DNA from: Actinomycetota bacterium
GTDB taxonomy: Bacteria; Actinomycetota; Acidimicrobiia; IMCC26256; PALSA-610
Direction of reading: 5' to 3'
DNA: 7,775 nucleotides
NCBI GenBank assembly: GCA_030839005.1
Contig: JAUZEM010000179.1
Location: 1 to 7,775 of the forward strand
Both the position numbers and the translations under genes were made by a program. The notes below the pieces were generated by a model, which did no database searches, was not told where the DNA came from, and worked only from the letters and a program-made list of their open reading frames with translations. The stretch's first letter is position 1; each line of letters starts with the position of its first letter. Positions 6,284 through 7,775 of the stretch are shown here, one piece after another.

Positions 6284-7096
6284 TCAGGCGTCGCGCAGGC
6301 CGGAGAGCGCGCTCAGGTACCGGCCTTTGTCCGCCGGGTCGAACTCGCGCTCCGCGTCGTCGCCGGCTCCGGTGTTCGGACCCGGGTGCGGGGATTCGAC
6401 GCCGGGGCCGTAGGGCGCCTCCGGGTCGACCGCGAGCTCGGCCGCGCGCTTGCGCGTCCCGCTCGCGCGGCTCGCCGCCGGGGCGGCCGGCGCCGGACCG
6501 ACGTTCACCGCACCCGCGTCGACCAGCGCCAGGATGGCGTGGCACACGTCGAGGACCCCTCGGCCGGTCTTCTTGGCGAGATCCCGAACGGTGCGACGAC
6601 CGTCGAGGGCCACGATCAGCTGCCAGCGCTCGCGGTCGACAGTCAGCTCGGTGACGCCGAGCTCGTCGGCAAGCCGGATGCGGCATTCGAGCGACGGGAT
6701 CACCGCCTGGATCTCGCGCCATTCCGCGACCAGGCGGCCGAGCTCGTCGATCGCGACCTCGAGATCGACCGTCTCGGCACAGGCCCACGGCGGCTCCTCG
6801 GGTCCGAAGCGGAACGCCCCGTCTTCGGTGCGCTCGACCGCGAAACAGATGTCGACGACGCGCGCGAGCAGCGCCGGCGCATTGGTGAGCGGCTCTCCGG
6901 CGTCACTCGACTCCGCGGCACAGCACCGGCCGTCCACGATGTACACGACGGCCGACGAGTTGGCCGCGTCGAGCCAGAGCGCACCCGTCTTGCGCGATTG
7001 CGCGAGCAGACCGAGCAGCTCCGGCAGAGCGAGCGTTTCCAGTGTTCCTTGCAGCACGACGATCCCCCCGGGGCGACTCTGATCCTCTCCGTCCAT
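6284..7096 (-). CDS. DUF4388 (PATAN-like) domain protein, candidate pilus motor regulator
   Basis: A 270-residue soluble protein. Residues about 14-110 look like a DUF4388/PatA N-terminal domain: LQGTLETLALPELLGLLAQS (15-34) followed by KTGALWL, a VVYIVDGR strand-turn (50-57) and a helix-rich LLARVVDICFA. Residues about 152-198 (RERWQLIVALDGRRTVRDLA, then ILALVDAGAV) look like a winged helix of the kind often found after this domain. Residues 200-270 are rich in Pro, Ala, Gly and charge and are probably disordered. No receiver domain or catalytic motif is seen. PATAN domains in cyanobacterial response regulators bind PilB and steer twitching, and this gene sits directly upstream of pilB, so a role in motor control is the best guess. 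The ATG at 7096 has no ribosome site. The in-frame GTG at 7057, behind GGGGGG, starts right at the domain and may be the true start, giving 257 residues. Confidence 0.82.
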   Translation of the reverse strand: MDGEDQSRPGGIVVLQGTLETLALPELLGLLAQSRKTGALWLDAANSSAVVYIVDGRCCAAESSDAGEPLTNAPALLARVVDICFAVERTEDGAFRFGPEEPPWACAETVDLEVAIDELGRLVAEWREIQAVIPSLECRIRLADELGVTELTVDRERWQLIVALDGRRTVRDLAKKTGRGVLDVCHAILALVDAGAVNVGPAPAAPAASRASGTRKRAAELAVDPEAPYGPGVESPHPGPNTGAGDDAEREFDPADKGRYLSALSGLRDA

Positions 7097-7172
7097 CGGC
7101 GAGGAGGCCCGCGCGCCTTGAGCACAAACTCCAGGGTCGCCTCTGGGTCGTGACGAGCGCCCGGTGTCCGTG

Positions 7173-7186
7173 GGGGCGTGCGCCCC
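7173..7186 (-). other. Short GC hairpin directly after aroE
   Basis: GGGGCG and CGCCCC form a near-perfect palindrome one base past the aroE stop codon (a practical stem of five G-C pairs with a four-base loop). No T-run follows. It may weaken read-through from aroE into the DUF4388 gene, or it may be chance in GC-rich DNA. The rest of the 91-base gap shows nothing recognisable. Confidence 0.3.
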
Positions 7187-7187
7187 G

Positions 7188-7775
7188 TCAGGCCGAGGGG
7201 GCGGGGCGCAGCGCGTGCTCGGCGGCCGCGCGCATGGCCGCGATCGACGGCACGCACCCGGTCCACAGCTCGATCTGGAGGGCGGCCTGGTGCACGAGCA
7301 TCCCGAGCCCGTCGACGACCACCGCTCCCCGGTCGCGGGCCCCGCGCAGCAGCGCGGTCTCCAGCGGGTGATAGACGAGATCGGCCAGCACCTGTCCCGG
7401 ATGCAATGCTTCCAGCGGAACCGGGAGATCCTCGCTACCCATGCCGACCGGGGTTGCGTTGACGACGAAGGTCGCGGCCCCCGCGGCCCGGGACCGTTCG
7501 GCCCAGGGCACGGCGCTCCCTCCGGCGAGCTCGGCCGCCGCCGCGGCCGCATCGGGTTTGCGGGCGCACACCACAACGCGCGCGCCGGTGCGGCCGAGCG
7601 CCCGCGCCACCGCGCGCGCCGCGCCGCCCGCGCCGAGCACGACGACCGAGGCACCGGCCGGATCGTGACCCGCGTCCCGAAGCGATCGCAGGAAGCCCTC
7701 ACCGTCGGTCGAATCGCCGACGAGACGACCCTTGTCGCCGGGCGAGACGGTGTTCACGCTACGCAGCGCGGCCGC
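7188..7775 (-). CDS. aroE: Shikimate dehydrogenase AroE, C-terminal part
   Basis: NADPH-dependent reduction of 3-dehydroshikimate to shikimate, a cytoplasmic step toward chorismate. The window holds 195 residues and the stop; about 80-90 N-terminal residues, including the catalytic lysine, lie beyond the right edge. The frame enters as AALRSVNTV, matching the conserved VNTV, so the GTG at 7757 is an internal valine and not a start. STDGEGF carries the catalytic aspartate of the usual NTDG motif, with Ser in place of Asn. VVLGAGGAARAVARAL is the glycine-rich nucleotide loop and CARKP follows where the NADP phosphate is bound. NATPVGM, LADLVYHPLET and GLGMLVHQAALQIELWTG are the family's C-terminal signatures. 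It is on the same strand as the pilus genes, 91 bases upstream of the DUF4388 gene. It may share their transcript, but there is no functional link to pili. Confidence 0.95.
   Translation of the reverse strand, partial: AAALRSVNTVSPGDKGRLVGDSTDGEGFLRSLRDAGHDPAGASVVVLGAGGAARAVARALGRTGARVVVCARKPDAAAAAAELAGGSAVPWAERSRAAGAATFVVNATPVGMGSEDLPVPLEALHPGQVLADLVYHPLETALLRGARDRGAVVVDGLGMLVHQAALQIELWTGCVPSIAAMRAAAEHALRPAPSA

Noticed and set aside
3833..7153. 1106-codon open frame on the plus strand, antisense to pilT, pilB and the DUF4388 gene
   Set aside because: The translation is a low-complexity run of Arg, Asp, Glu, Leu and Val with no domain, typical of the antisense frame of GC-rich genes. The minus strand here encodes unmistakable PilB and PilT.
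7097..7702. Upstream extension of the DUF4388 frame into aroE (472-codon form)
   Set aside because: The extra residues are antisense-like Arg/Pro/Ser-rich sequence that overlaps the well-conserved aroE frame. The DUF4388 similarity starts only near residue 14 of the short form.

Overview
The window is GC-rich DNA (roughly 65% by eye). Every gene I can support lies on the minus strand, so the genes run from right to left. The core is a type IV pilus (T4P) cluster. The codon use, the simple T4P gene set and the position next to aroE suggest a high-GC actinobacterium, perhaps Acidimicrobiia or a relative. That placement is an inference from gene order and protein style, not from a marker gene.

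Layout in transcription order: (1) the C-terminal two thirds of shikimate dehydrogenase, aroE (7775-7188, start outside the window); (2) a 270-residue protein with an N-terminal DUF4388/PATAN-like domain and a winged-helix-like middle (7096-6284); (3) PilB, the pilus extension ATPase, with a tandem MshEN-type N-terminus and a tetracysteine zinc site (6193-4493); (4) PilT, the retraction ATPase, which carries an unusual extra N-terminal MshEN-like domain (4390-2831); (5) PilC, the inner-membrane platform protein, six bases after pilT (2824-1604); (6) a 194-base leader with possible control sites, then PilA, a pilin with a class III signal peptide (1409-924); (7) a strong stem-loop terminator and a second hairpin; (8) the first 240 residues of a polytopic GT-C-type (GT87-like) glycosyltransferase that runs off the left edge (722-1).

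How they work together: PilB and PilT are opposing motors acting on PilC at the membrane, which inserts or removes PilA subunits at the pilus base. The DUF4388 protein is a candidate motor regulator, because PATAN-domain proteins bind PilB in cyanobacteria. Both motors carry the 24-5-24 residue motif spacing of c-di-GMP-binding MshEN domains: well kept in PilB apart from the lead arginines, and degenerate in PilT. The glycosyltransferase next to pilA might modify pilin, but that is only a neighbourhood argument. No prepilin peptidase, PilM/N/O, secretin or minor pilin gene is present here.

The long open frames on the plus strand (up to 1106 codons) are antisense shadows caused by high GC and were rejected. 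No tRNA, rRNA, CRISPR array, insertion sequence or phage gene was seen.
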